Origin: an uncultured Clostridia bacterium | GTDB taxonomy: Bacteria > Bacillota > Clostridia > Oscillospirales > Acutalibacteraceae | NCBI GenBank assembly: GCA_944380845.1 | Contig: CALWIU010000050.1 | Span: 1-36,333, forward strand | Direction: 5' to 3' | DNA length: 36,333 bases | Shown here: positions 21,370 through 29,931 of the stretch, one piece after another | How positions within the stretch are numbered: position 1 is the first letter of the stretch | Layout of the letters: each line of letters starts with the position of its first letter | Notes under the pieces: model-generated | Seen by the model: only the letters and a program-made list of their open reading frames with translations | Told to the model about the DNA's origin: nothing | Databases searched by the model: none | Translations under genes and position numbers: made by a program

Positions 21370-24129
21370 GTGTTGCAGACCAACGGCGGTATGCGGTCTC
21401 TGTTCCAAAGAGATTTTCTTCCAAACGGCAGAACCGGATCGACCGATTGCTGTTTTTACGGACGAAAAGCCTTTCGGGTCGGAGGCAAAAAAGAAGCGTC
21501 TTTTACGCTGTATCTTTGCGTCGCCGATACCAGAAAGGAGGCGCTGGCGCATTTCTCCGTCCTGCGGGACAGAGGATTTTTGCCGGCGGAAAACTGTCGT
21601 CTGTTCGCTGCAGCGCCGCAGCGTGCCGCGGTTGCTTCTTCCCTGTTGAGTGAAACCATTTTTGCCGCCTTACCGCACCGTAAAACCGGTGACGCCGCAG
21701 AGCAAAACGATCAGGGCGTTGAAGCGCTTTGGGCGGCGGGTATTTCCGGGGATGTGCCAATCGTTTTATTCGATTGCGGCAACAGCGGTCCGTCAGGGGC
21801 ATGGGATTTTGCAGTCACTGCGGCGGCGTTGAACGCCAGAGGCTTCCGGTTGGATTTAGCGGTACTGCATGAGCCTTGCCGTCCGGCAGAAACGGCTCGT
21901 TTTAGCCGGTTATCCGGCGGCAATGTTCATCTGCTCTGCCGTACAAAAACAGATTCGCGAACACGGATGCTTTTACCCGCAGTGGCCGCGGCGGTTTATC
22001 CGGGAAGCGATACGCGCCAAAAACAGGAGATCCTGCCTTTGCTTGCCGCAGAGGCTTATGAACCGGAAAGTCAAACAGGGTCTGTTACACCAGATGGTTT
22101 TCAGACAGCGATCCATCCGCCGGTTCCCTGGTGCCGGACACTGGCAAACCGTGTTTTTGGATGTTTGGTCAGCGATCGTTCCCTGGGCTTTACCTGGGCG
22201 CTGAATGCGGCGGAAAACAAATTGACGCCCTGGATTAACGACCCTTGCAGTGATGAAGGCGGAGAACTGCTGACAGCGGAAATACAGGGGCATCACTATG
22301 ATTTGATTGCTTCCGGCACGGCTTTTTTAGGGAGAACCGAAGCGAAATACCAAAGCCGGTGCGGCGGCTGTGTTTTCACGATCCGCGTCATGGTACCGCA
22401 GAAGGGCATGAGAAAACGCCTGCGCGTTTCCGTTCGGAATGTTTCAACGCAAAACCGCAGCGGGAAAATCGCTTACACTCTTTGTCCGCTGATGGGCAGA
22501 GATCTTTCCTTCGCCGGAACGGTACGGCGGCGGGTCACTGAAAACGGCGTCTATTTTGACAACCCATACCAAAAGGACTTTACCGGCGTTCTTTATCTTC
22601 ACGCAAAACAGGCTTCGTTTTTGCCGGCTTTGCTGTTTGCCAAAAATGCCGCGATGCCGGACGGGATCAGCGCTGTTTTTTCTTATGCGGTGGCTCCATC
22701 GGAGGAATGGGAATGCGAATGGGTTCTTTCTTACGGCGTTACGGCGCAGGCAGCTGAAAAAGCAGCGATGCTTTCTTTGCCGGAAGCAAAGCTGCCGCCT
22801 CTGCCGCCGATTACGCTTTTGCCGGTTCGTTCAGATCTGTTGGCAGATCTTTACAGCCAGACGCTTTTTACCCGTGTTTTTGCTCGCTGCGGGTTTTACC
22901 AGTGCGGCGGTGCGTTTGGCTGTCGGGATCAGCTTCAGGATTGTCTGAACCTTCTGGCTTTTGAGCCACAGCTTCTCCAACAGCAGATTCTGCGCACCGC
23001 GGCCTGTCAGTTCCCGGAGGGCGACGCGCTGCACTGGTGGCATGGCTTGCTGCCCGGCGGCAAGCAGAAACGCAGGGGCGTCAGAACCCGCTGTTCGGAT
23101 GATTTCTTGTGGCTGCCGCTGGCGACGGCGGTTTATGTCAAGCAAACGGGGGACTGGGCGTTGCTGCAAAAACAGATTCCCTTTGCTGCCGGGGACCTGC
23201 TTCGGGACGGAGAAAAGGATCGCTATTTTACCGTAGAAGTGTCGGCGGAACAGGCGAGCCTGTGGGATCATTGCCTGCGAGCACTGGAAAGGGCGGATAC
23301 ACGCGGCGCGCATGGTTTGCTTTTGATTGGCAGCGGCGACTGGAATGATTCCTTTGACGAGATCGGCAGGGGAGGCGAAAGCGTCTGGCTGACAATGTTT
23401 TACCTGCTTTGTCTCAAACACAGTCTTCCTCTTTGTCAAAAATTGGGTGACAAACAGCGCGAACAGGCTTTTCAAAGCCGAATTCGGGAGCTGACCGAGG
23501 CAGTAGAGCAAAACGCGTGGTCGGGTGAACGGTATGTGCGCGCGTTTTATCCGGACGGCAATGCGATCGGCAAAAAAGGCGCAGGCGCGTGCGAAGTGGA
23601 TTTGCTTCCGCAGTGTTTCGCTGTTTTATCCGGGCTGCCCGACCGGGAAAAACGGAAAACCGCAATGGAAACGGCGTGGCGGGAATTGTATGATCCGGAA
23701 CACCGGCTGCTTCGGCTGTTCTCTCCGCCTTTTACGCGCGGCAGCAGACGGACGGGGTATGTTAATGATTATCCGCCGGGTGTTCGGGAAAACGGCGGAC
23801 AATATACGCACGCTGCCGTTTGGTTTTTGCGTGCGCTGTTAAAAGAAGGAATGATGCGTGAGGCAAAAGAGCTGCTTCAGGCGCTGGACCCGATGCTGCG
23901 TTTGCGGGCGGATGGATCTACCGGCGAATATCAGAAAGAGCCTTACGCCCTTTGCGGAGATGTGTATTTTCTGAAAGGATATGAGGGGCGCGGCGGCTGG
24001 AGTTTGTATACCGGCGCTGCCGGCTGGCTGCTGTCTACCCTTTATGCTTACGGCATCCCCGGCGAAACCGATCCGATTTTCTCAGATTCTGCCCTTCTTG
24101 AGGATACGAACGATGATAAAGATCAATAA
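21370..24129 (+). CDS. Cyclic beta-1,2-glucan synthase-type protein, C-terminal GH94 phosphorylase-like part
   Basis: This frame is in phase with the preceding CDS and separated from it only by TAA and one codon. The first possible starts are GTG 21370 and TTG 21373; a purine-rich AAGAGG overlaps the stop but is too close for good initiation. The 919 residues form the rest of a GH94-type region: beta-sandwich (1-480), then the alpha/alpha barrel with FGCRDQLQD (about 517), WWHG, the catalytic-type motif GSGDWNDSFDE (about 654-664), and GRGGWSLYTGAAGWL near the C-terminus. In cyclic glucan synthases this domain phosphorolyses beta-1,2-glucan and sets chain length. The catalytic Asp of GDWND is intact. 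It is either the tail of a broken gene, a readthrough product or a separately translated subunit. Confidence 0.82.
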   Translation: MLQTNGGMRSLFQRDFLPNGRTGSTDCCFYGRKAFRVGGKKEASFTLYLCVADTRKEALAHFSVLRDRGFLPAENCRLFAAAPQRAAVASSLLSETIFAALPHRKTGDAAEQNDQGVEALWAAGISGDVPIVLFDCGNSGPSGAWDFAVTAAALNARGFRLDLAVLHEPCRPAETARFSRLSGGNVHLLCRTKTDSRTRMLLPAVAAAVYPGSDTRQKQEILPLLAAEAYEPESQTGSVTPDGFQTAIHPPVPWCRTLANRVFGCLVSDRSLGFTWALNAAENKLTPWINDPCSDEGGELLTAEIQGHHYDLIASGTAFLGRTEAKYQSRCGGCVFTIRVMVPQKGMRKRLRVSVRNVSTQNRSGKIAYTLCPLMGRDLSFAGTVRRRVTENGVYFDNPYQKDFTGVLYLHAKQASFLPALLFAKNAAMPDGISAVFSYAVAPSEEWECEWVLSYGVTAQAAEKAAMLSLPEAKLPPLPPITLLPVRSDLLADLYSQTLFTRVFARCGFYQCGGAFGCRDQLQDCLNLLAFEPQLLQQQILRTAACQFPEGDALHWWHGLLPGGKQKRRGVRTRCSDDFLWLPLATAVYVKQTGDWALLQKQIPFAAGDLLRDGEKDRYFTVEVSAEQASLWDHCLRALERADTRGAHGLLLIGSGDWNDSFDEIGRGGESVWLTMFYLLCLKHSLPLCQKLGDKQREQAFQSRIRELTEAVEQNAWSGERYVRAFYPDGNAIGKKGAGACEVDLLPQCFAVLSGLPDREKRKTAMETAWRELYDPEHRLLRLFSPPFTRGSRRTGYVNDYPPGVRENGGQYTHAAVWFLRALLKEGMMREAKELLQALDPMLRLRADGSTGEYQKEPYALCGDVYFLKGYEGRGGWSLYTGAAGWLLSTLYAYGIPGETDPIFSDSALLEDTNDDKDQ

Positions 24130-24130
24130 A

Positions 24131-24161
24131 AAAGCGGCGCCTCGCATTCGCGAGGCGCCGC
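24131..24161. terminator. Bidirectional GC-rich terminator
   Basis: A perfect 12-bp stem (GCGGCGCCTCGC with GCGAGGCGCCGC, 24134-24161, four-base loop) lies four bases after the glucan synthase stop and ten bases beyond the end of the minus-strand gene. The T-run (TTTTTTATTG) is on the minus side; the plus side has only a weak one. Confidence 0.8.
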
Positions 24162-24170
24162 AGTTGTCTG

Positions 24171-24452
24171 TCAGTGCTGGTTTTCGGTGGCTGCTTCCGG
24201 TTCCTTGCCTGTTGCCGGAACGCTTTCAGCCGCCGCAGTGTCGGTCAAGTCGGATTCCGATTGTACAGGGGAGGTCGCAAGAGCCGGCTGTTGCTTTCGA
24301 TCGTTTTCCTGTTTTGCCGCAGCAACGCAGGCTGCCAGAGCGGTTGTTAAGCCAATGGCGGTCATGGCGGTACGCTTTTTTCCGTCAAACAGCGAGCCGA
24401 GCGCGGTGACAGCCATGGAAATCATTAACATGATTGCGGGGACTCCATTCAT
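24171..24452 (-). CDS. Small membrane protein with Ala/Thr/Glu-rich tail, hypothetical
   Basis: A 93-residue protein with two hydrophobic segments (about 5-22 and 29-47) joined by a short basic loop (DGKKRT), then a hydrophilic low-complexity tail (50-93; many Ala, Thr, Ser, Glu, Gln). ATG 24452 has AAGGATG upstream, and an extended -10 TGGTATACT lies about 20 bases before it on the minus strand. It ends at a strong terminator shared with the glucan synthase gene. I do not recognise a family. Confidence 0.65.
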   Translation of the reverse strand: MNGVPAIMLMISMAVTALGSLFDGKKRTAMTAIGLTTALAACVAAAKQENDRKQQPALATSPVQSESDLTDTAAAESVPATGKEPEAATENQH

Positions 24453-24623
24453 AATACCACATCCTTTTCTTCAGTATACCATATGTTCCTGCGTATGAAA
24501 AGGTGAAAATGTCATTTTCGATCTGTTTTGCTCGATTTTCTGTTTGCGTTTTTCCGGTAAACAAAAAAGCGATAGCAGATGGCTGATGGACGCGTTTTTT
24601 TGCCGGCAAAACCGGGAAAAATC

Positions 24624-24652
24624 TTGTATTCCGCCTCCGGATGCTTTATAAT
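24624..24652 (+). promoter_or_regulatory. Promoter of the xpt operon
   Basis: TTGTAT (24624-24629), 17 bases, TATAAT (24647-24652), 32 bases before the ATG. The leader is too short for a purine riboswitch. Confidence 0.75.
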
Positions 24653-24683
24653 AAAAAAAATGTCGAACGGGAGCGGATGCTGA

Positions 24684-25265
24684 ATGAATGCGTTAGAGCG
24701 AAAGATTATGGAACAAGGTGTTGTGGTCGGCAAAGATATTTTAAAAGTCGATATGTTTCTGAATCATCAAATCGATGTGGAATTGATTCGGCAGATGGGT
24801 GAGGACTTTTACGCATATTTTCGGAATAAGCCGATCAATAAGGTATTGACCGTTGAAGCATCGGGAATTGCCATTGCCTGTTTTACGGCGCTGAAATTCG
24901 GCGTACCGGCAGTTTTTGCCAAAAAAGGATATCATAAAAATGTCGGTTCCAATGTGTATTCTGCCGAAGTGTTTTCTTTTACCAAAGGCATTTCTTACCG
25001 AATTACTGTTATGAAAGATTATCTGACGAAAGATGACCATGTGTTGTTTGTGGATGATTTCCTTGCGAACGGCGCTGCGGCAGAAGGAATCATGCAGATT
25101 ATTTCACAGGCAGGCGCAACGCTGGAGGGAATCGGCATTGCCATTGAAAAAGGATTCCAGCCAGGCGGTGAAAAGCTGCGGGAAAGAGGAATCGACCTGT
25201 ATTCTCTTGCAATCGTCGATCAGATGGAAGAGGGAAAAATCACTTTGCGGGAGCATGAACAATGA
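24684..25265 (+). CDS. xpt: Xanthine phosphoribosyltransferase
   Basis: A 193-residue type-I phosphoribosyltransferase with the PRPP loop HVLFVDDFLANGAA (about 119-132) and the family N-terminus MNALERKIMEQGVVVGKDILKVDMFLNHQID. The segment VEASGIAIACFTALKFGVPAVFAKK matches Xpt. It makes XMP from xanthine and PRPP in purine salvage. The last four bases overlap the start of the BMP-family lipoprotein gene (ATGA), linking salvage to a putative nucleoside-binding protein. Confidence 0.95.
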   Translation: MNALERKIMEQGVVVGKDILKVDMFLNHQIDVELIRQMGEDFYAYFRNKPINKVLTVEASGIAIACFTALKFGVPAVFAKKGYHKNVGSNVYSAEVFSFTKGISYRITVMKDYLTKDDHVLFVDDFLANGAAAEGIMQIISQAGATLEGIGIAIEKGFQPGGEKLRERGIDLYSLAIVDQMEEGKITLREHEQ

Positions 25266-26437
25266 AGGGCGTACGCGTGCTTTCCTGTTTGATGCTATTG
25301 GTTCTGCTCTTTACCGCCTGTCAGCCGGGCGTGGAGCGCGACCCGCAACAGGAGGGAACCACCGCGCCGCCGGAAGTCCTGACGGAGGATATGACGGTTT
25401 ATCAAAAATTCGATCATATCAACTGCGCTTTCTTTTTTGAAGACAGCGAAAAAACAGAAAATCAAATGATATCCGCTGCTGCCGATCTCTGTATGTCTCG
25501 TGATCGCTATCGGCTTGTGAAGGTTACGAAACAGTTTGGAATAAGTTCATCCGATTTTGTGTCCGCGCGCAGTTCGATGGATACTGCTTTGAAAAATGGC
25601 AGTGAACTGCTGTTTGCCGCCGGGCCGGCATTTTACCCCATCTTGCGGGAACTTGCAGTTGAATACCCGGATGTTATGTTTTTTTGTTTTGGGACAAGGG
25701 AAACCAATAGCGCCGATAACTTGTTTTCCATAACCTGTGACCTCTATGAGGGATTTTATCTTGCCGGGCTGGTAGCCGCCGAAGAGTCGCGCAGCGGCAG
25801 AATCGCTTATGTCGCCGATACCGGGACTCCTCGGGCGGATGTGCTGCTTTGCGCCAATGCCTTTGCTTTGGGCGCGAAGGCACTTGATCCCAATGTTTCA
25901 GTTGCTTTTTCTACCGCTGATGAAAACAGAAGCGCTCTGGCCGAAGTGCGTTTGCTTGCGGCAAACGGGTATGATTTTTTTGCCGGAAATTTTTCGGAAG
26001 AGGTTTGCCGTCAAACCGGTGAACGCGCCATTTTACTTGCGCCTCCAGGAGGGGCGGAAGAAGGGGCTTTTGGTACGGTAACGGTCGATTTGTCTGAAAC
26101 GGTTGCTTCCGTGCTGGAAGCGGCGGCAGATGAAGTGCCCCAGACCGATCGGTTTGTGGGAATCAAAGAGGATGTGATCTCTCTTAACCTGAGCGAGAGT
26201 GCATCCGAGGAAACACGCACGAAGGTCGCTGCTGTTTATGATGCGCTTGTAAGCGATCGCTTTGCTGTTTTTTCGGGTTTTCGTCCGGGGTTTGATGAAA
26301 ATTTTGAAATGACGCTGGAACCGGCGGCGATTCTCTCGCCGGGCGGAAGCGAACTGGTTCCTTCCGGCGAGCAGATCAGAAATCCGGCTTCGCTGTTTGC
26401 GGTGTCGACTGTCGCCGGACTGACGGAAAGAGGGTGA
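25262..26437 (+). CDS. BMP-family substrate-binding lipoprotein, probably nucleoside-binding
   Basis: A 391-residue exported lipoprotein: hydrophobic signal and lipobox LFTAC with C20. The body fits the BMP/PnrA-like periplasmic-binding fold: 'AAADLCMSRDRYRLVKVTKQFG', 'ELLFAAGPAFYPILRELAVEYPDVMFFCFG', 'DLYEGFYLAGLVAAEESRSGRIAYVAD'. Family members bind purine nucleosides for ABC import. Coupling to xpt supports a purine substrate, but no permease or ATPase genes are adjacent, so it may serve a transporter encoded elsewhere or act as a sensor. Confidence 0.82.
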   Translation: MKGVRVLSCLMLLVLLFTACQPGVERDPQQEGTTAPPEVLTEDMTVYQKFDHINCAFFFEDSEKTENQMISAAADLCMSRDRYRLVKVTKQFGISSSDFVSARSSMDTALKNGSELLFAAGPAFYPILRELAVEYPDVMFFCFGTRETNSADNLFSITCDLYEGFYLAGLVAAEESRSGRIAYVADTGTPRADVLLCANAFALGAKALDPNVSVAFSTADENRSALAEVRLLAANGYDFFAGNFSEEVCRQTGERAILLAPPGGAEEGAFGTVTVDLSETVASVLEAAADEVPQTDRFVGIKEDVISLNLSESASEETRTKVAAVYDALVSDRFAVFSGFRPGFDENFEMTLEPAAILSPGGSELVPSGEQIRNPASLFAVSTVAGLTERG

Positions 26438-26441
26438 GCCG

Positions 26442-27758
26442 ATGAAAGCGGCCATTTATACATTAGGCTGTAAAGTGAATACCTGTGAATCCTCAGAAAT
26501 CGCTTCGCTTTTGCGCCAGGCCGGCTGGCAGATCGTTACAGAAGACGAGCAGGCGGACGCTTTTGTCGTGAATTCCTGTACGGTAACAGAGGAGAGCAGC
26601 CGAAAATCCAAACAGCTTTTACGCCGTCTGCGCCGATCGAATCCGCAGGCGGTACTGGTTTTGACCGGATGTTATGTGCAGGCGTTTCCGGAAGAGGCGG
26701 CGGCCTTGCAGGAAGCGGATCTTGTTATCGGACACCGTGAGCGCGAGTCGCTGCCCCGGCTTTTAACGCTGTTTTTACAAAACCGGGAATCGCTGCGGCT
26801 TATCCAGCCTCATGAAAAGGAAGAACCATTTTCCGGCGGTAATACGGCGTCTACTGAGGGGCATACCCGGGCTTTTTTGAAAATACAGGACGGCTGCGAC
26901 CGTTTTTGCTCTTATTGTATCATTCCTTACGCGCGCGGGCGCTCCCGCTCCGCTTCTCTTGAGCGGGTTCGGTCGGTTTCGCGTGCTTTTGCCGCGAATG
27001 GGTACCGCGAAATCGTGCTGGTCGGCATCAACCTTTCTGCTTTCGGAAAAGACAGCGGGGAAGGTGATTTGGCGGATGCGGTTGCCGCTGCGTCTGAGCC
27101 GGCGGGGATCGTGCGGGTTCGTCTGGGGTCGCTGGAACCGGATCATCTGACTCCTGACTTGCTTGAACGCCTGAGCGCCTGCCGGAAACTCTGCGGCCAG
27201 TTCCATATTTCTCTGCAATCGGGATGCGACAGCGTTCTGCGCCGGATGAACCGTCATTATACGGCTGAAGAGTATGATACGCTGACACAGCGTCTGCGTG
27301 CCGGTTTCCCCGATTGCTCGCTGACGACCGATGTGATCTGCGGTTTTCCGGGGGAAAGCGAAGAAGAGTTTGCCGAAACGGTGGCATTCGTGAAGAAAAT
27401 AGGCTTTGAAAAGGTGCATATTTTCCCTTATTCGCCGCGTTCGGGTACTTCGGCAGCTCGACGGGACGGACAGATTCCCAAACACGAAAAGCAAAAACGC
27501 TGCGCCTATCTTGCAAAAATAACGGAAAACAGCCGCACAGCTTTCTTTGCCGCTCGGTTGGGTAAGATCTATGATGTTCTGTTTGAAACGCAAAAAAACG
27601 GTCTGTGGCATGGATATACGGAAAATTATATTCCGGTTGCCGTAAAGAATGAGGGAACAGAAAGCCTGCGGGGAAAAATTTTGCCGGTTCGCCTGTCCGC
27701 TCTGTCTTCGGATGGCTGTATCGGCGAACGATTGCCGGATGAAACGGAAAATTTGTGA
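26442..27758 (+). CDS. mtaB: tRNA (N6-threonylcarbamoyladenosine(37)-C2)-methylthiotransferase MtaB
   Basis: A 438-residue methylthiotransferase with an N-terminal UPF0004 domain whose three cluster cysteines are visible (C10 in TLGCKVN, C46 in NSCTVT, C77 in TGCY), a radical-SAM domain with C152-x3-C156-x2-C159 (CDRFCSYC), and a C-terminal TRAM-like region. The start MKAAIYTLGCKVN marks the MtaB/YqeV subgroup rather than MiaB. It adds a methylthio group to t6A37 of ANN-decoding tRNAs. It follows the lipoprotein gene by four bases, so it is probably in the xpt transcript. The -35 box of the next gene begins seven bases past its stop. Confidence 0.95.
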   Translation: MKAAIYTLGCKVNTCESSEIASLLRQAGWQIVTEDEQADAFVVNSCTVTEESSRKSKQLLRRLRRSNPQAVLVLTGCYVQAFPEEAAALQEADLVIGHRERESLPRLLTLFLQNRESLRLIQPHEKEEPFSGGNTASTEGHTRAFLKIQDGCDRFCSYCIIPYARGRSRSASLERVRSVSRAFAANGYREIVLVGINLSAFGKDSGEGDLADAVAAASEPAGIVRVRLGSLEPDHLTPDLLERLSACRKLCGQFHISLQSGCDSVLRRMNRHYTAEEYDTLTQRLRAGFPDCSLTTDVICGFPGESEEEFAETVAFVKKIGFEKVHIFPYSPRSGTSAARRDGQIPKHEKQKRCAYLAKITENSRTAFFAARLGKIYDVLFETQKNGLWHGYTENYIPVAVKNEGTESLRGKILPVRLSALSSDGCIGERLPDETENL

Positions 27759-27764
27759 AAAAGC

Positions 27765-27793
27765 TTGCTTTTTTTGGATATAGCGGTTATAAT
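27765..27793 (+). promoter_or_regulatory. Promoter of the small secreted protein gene
   Basis: TTGCTT (27765-27770), 17 bases, TATAAT (27788-27793), placed 43 bases before ATG 27836. Confidence 0.7.
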
Positions 27794-27835
27794 TTAATCA
27801 AAATCATCAATTTTAAAAAAGAAAGAGGTCGTACT

Positions 27836-28321
27836 ATGAAACGCGTATTGTCCGTTTTTTTGGCGGCGCTGCTTTGCCTGCTGCCGGTTTCCGTCTGCGC
27901 ATATGCGGTGACAGACGCCACCCCGGATGATGTTTGCTATGTGACGCTTCCGAAGTCTTACGCCTATACCGTCGAGCCTTGCAAAGGGTATGATTTGTAT
28001 GTCAAAAAGGGCGACAGCTTCTGCTTTAAGGTGATTCCCGCCGATGGCTATGGGCTGGATATGGCGCTGGTTTATTACTATCCAACCGATGTGACGAATA
28101 CGACGACCGGCAGTGACGGATATTTTAGACAAGAGCCTTTCTTCAGCACAGAAGACGCGGTTTACACGATTGATTCTGTTACCACGGATATTACCATTGC
28201 TGTTGAAAATACCATGCAGTCGAGCCAGTCCAACTTCTTCCGCACCCTGATGGAGTTTATCCATATGATTTTTGCTTTTATCGGCAGAATTTTCGGTTTT
28301 GATGTGGATAAGCCCTTCTGA
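27836..28321 (+). CDS. Secreted protein of unknown function with C-terminal hydrophobic segment
   Basis: I start at ATG 27836, behind AAGAAAGAGG; the longer in-frame start at 27755 lies before the promoter. The 161-residue product has a clear signal peptide (MKRVLSVFLAALLCLLPVSVCA), a beta-rich, Tyr/Thr/Asp-rich body with two cysteines near positions 34 and 50, and a C-terminal hydrophobic or amphipathic segment (FFRTLMEFIHMIFAFIGRIF) before a short polar end. That segment could hold it at the membrane. No family is recognised. It is probably transcribed alone, with promoter and terminator at each end. Confidence 0.75.
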   Translation: MKRVLSVFLAALLCLLPVSVCAYAVTDATPDDVCYVTLPKSYAYTVEPCKGYDLYVKKGDSFCFKVIPADGYGLDMALVYYYPTDVTNTTTGSDGYFRQEPFFSTEDAVYTIDSVTTDITIAVENTMQSSQSNFFRTLMEFIHMIFAFIGRIFGFDVDKPF

Positions 28322-28347
28322 TTACGCTTGTAAAAAAAGAAAAATGG

Positions 28348-28388
28348 ATCGAGGCACACTTTCAAAGGAAGTGTGCCTCGATTTTTTC
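28348..28388. terminator. Bidirectional terminator
   Basis: A perfect 14-bp stem (28348-28361 with 28369-28382; ATCGAGGCACACTT and its complement) followed by TTTTTCC on the plus side. The minus side is also T-rich, so it serves the convergent DUF4364 gene too. Confidence 0.85.
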
Positions 28389-28428
28389 CGGCAAAAGAAA
28401 TCCAACTTTGTTTACATAACAACTTCTG

Positions 28429-28986
28429 CTATTGCAGCAGGATCCGATATACTTCTTCGCACAGCTCGTCCAGATGCTCCAAAAAACCCTTTTCCAGGGC
28501 ACGCGCCTGTTCCTTTGCAGGAACGCGGAAGGAAAAACGCATCAGTCGTTCCGTCCCTTTTCCAACGCTTAAATTGACTTCGTAACCGTCGTCAAGCTCT
28601 TTTGTTTCAATTTCGTTTTCTTTGGAGCGTTTTTCCATGGTGGCATGGTACATGGCACGGCGAAGCGCCTTTTCCCGAACGCTTTTGGGAAGATCCGTCA
28701 TCAGTGTTTCGGCGATATGCTTGCCGTTTTCGGTGGCGGAATAACGCTCTGTGCCGTCTGCAAGGACGGTTTTTTCGGCGTTGCCCTGCTCCACCAGGGC
28801 ATCTGCCGCGCTGGTGACTTCAAAAAAATTCGCAAGTCCGTCTTCACAAAGCGTGTCGGTTAATACTTCTTTGGACACCGGCTCGCCCAAACTTTTCAAC
28901 AGATAACAGACCAACAGCCGTACATCGGCGGTTGTCATCATACCGCCCGGCTCCACGCCCTGACGGAACGCGTCATATTCACGCAT
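28429..28986 (-). CDS. DUF4364 family protein
   Basis: A 185-residue protein matching the clostridial DUF4364 family: MREYDAFRQGVEPGGMMT, then a winged-helix-like N-terminal part (DVRLLVCYLLKSLGEPVSKEVL, LANFFEVTSAADALVEQGN) and a C-terminal domain. The family is probably DNA-binding, with unknown targets. ATG 28986, preceded by GAGGTGG, is preferred to an in-frame GTG at 28995. It is the last gene of a nrdR-metA-DUF4364 unit, ten bases after metA. Confidence 0.85.
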   Translation of the reverse strand: MREYDAFRQGVEPGGMMTTADVRLLVCYLLKSLGEPVSKEVLTDTLCEDGLANFFEVTSAADALVEQGNAEKTVLADGTERYSATENGKHIAETLMTDLPKSVREKALRRAMYHATMEKRSKENEIETKELDDGYEVNLSVGKGTERLMRFSFRVPAKEQARALEKGFLEHLDELCEEVYRILLQ

Positions 28987-28996
28987 TTTGCCCACC

Positions 28997-29911
28997 TCAC
29001 AGGGTAGAAAGATCGTAAGGGGTTCGCTGATAAACGAAATAATTCAGCCAATTGGAATACAGCAGACTGCCTGCGCCGCGCCAGCGAATCAGCGGCGGTT
29101 TTTCCGGATCGTTATTGGGGAAATAGTTATAGGGCACTTCAATGGGAAGCCCTTTATTGCGGTCGCGGAAATATTCCAATGCAAGGGTATTGTTGTCATA
29201 CTCACAATGTCCAAAACAGTAAAAATTACGGCAAGCCCGATCGGCAACCAGATGAATGCCCGCTTTTTCAGAATAGGCGAGCAGGGTAAGATCCGGTTCA
29301 TTGGTGATATCGGCGGCATTTATTTCGGTGTGGCGGGAATGCGGTGCAAAAAAAGTATCGTCAAAGCCGCGCAAAAGCGGATGCTTCAGATCCAGCGGCG
29401 TATGCTCAAATACGCCGAATACCTTTTTGGGCAGGGTGTGCTTTTGTATACCGTAGCGGTAATACAGCCCTGCCTGTGCGCCCCAGCACACATGAAAGAC
29501 CGAATAGACATGGCTTTTTGCCCAGTCAAAAATTTGGCACAGTTCCTGCCAGTAATCGACCTGCTCGTATTCCAGCAGTTCGACAGGCGCGCCTGTGACG
29601 ATCATGCCGTCAAAACGGCGGTCCTTGATGTCGTCAAAGGTCTTGTAAAACTTGAGCATATGCTCCTTTGGCGTGTGTTTTGCTTTGTGCGTCGCCGTTT
29701 GCAAAAGTTCAACATTTACTTGTAGGGGGGTGTTGCTCAAAAGACGCAGAAACTGTGTTTCTGTTGTGATTTTTGTGGGCATCAGATTTAAAATCAGGAT
29801 TTCAAGCGGGCGGATGTCCTGATTTTGCGCCCGCTGTTCACTCATCAAAAAGATGTTTTCATTTTCCAAAAGCTGCCATGCGGGCAGCTCGTTATCGATT
29901 TTTATAGGCAT
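28997..29911 (-). CDS. metAA: Homoserine O-acyltransferase MetA, predicted acetyl-CoA-using
   Basis: A 304-residue MetA. The catalytic residues are in place: C142 ([10 protein letters not shown]), H235 and E237 (FGHCEYD). Residue 111 is Glu (TGAPVE); in characterised MetA enzymes Glu at 111 goes with acetyl-CoA and Gly with succinyl-CoA, so I predict homoserine O-acetyltransferase, the first committed step of methionine synthesis. No SAM riboswitch or T-box is seen; the gene sits 20 bases behind nrdR, so it depends on the nrdR promoter unless a weak internal one exists. Confidence 0.95.
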   Translation of the reverse strand: MPIKIDNELPAWQLLENENIFLMSEQRAQNQDIRPLEILILNLMPTKITTETQFLRLLSNTPLQVNVELLQTATHKAKHTPKEHMLKFYKTFDDIKDRRFDGMIVTGAPVELLEYEQVDYWQELCQIFDWAKSHVYSVFHVCWGAQAGLYYRYGIQKHTLPKKVFGVFEHTPLDLKHPLLRGFDDTFFAPHSRHTEINAADITNEPDLTLLAYSEKAGIHLVADRACRNFYCFGHCEYDNNTLALEYFRDRNKGLPIEVPYNYFPNNDPEKPPLIRWRGAGSLLYSNWLNYFVYQRTPYDLSTL

Positions 29912-29931
29912 AAAATCACCGGGTTATAAAA

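Noticed and set aside
24653-24683. Possible purine riboswitch before xpt
   Set aside because: xpt genes often have one, but only about 31 bases separate the -10 box from the ATG and no aptamer core is present.
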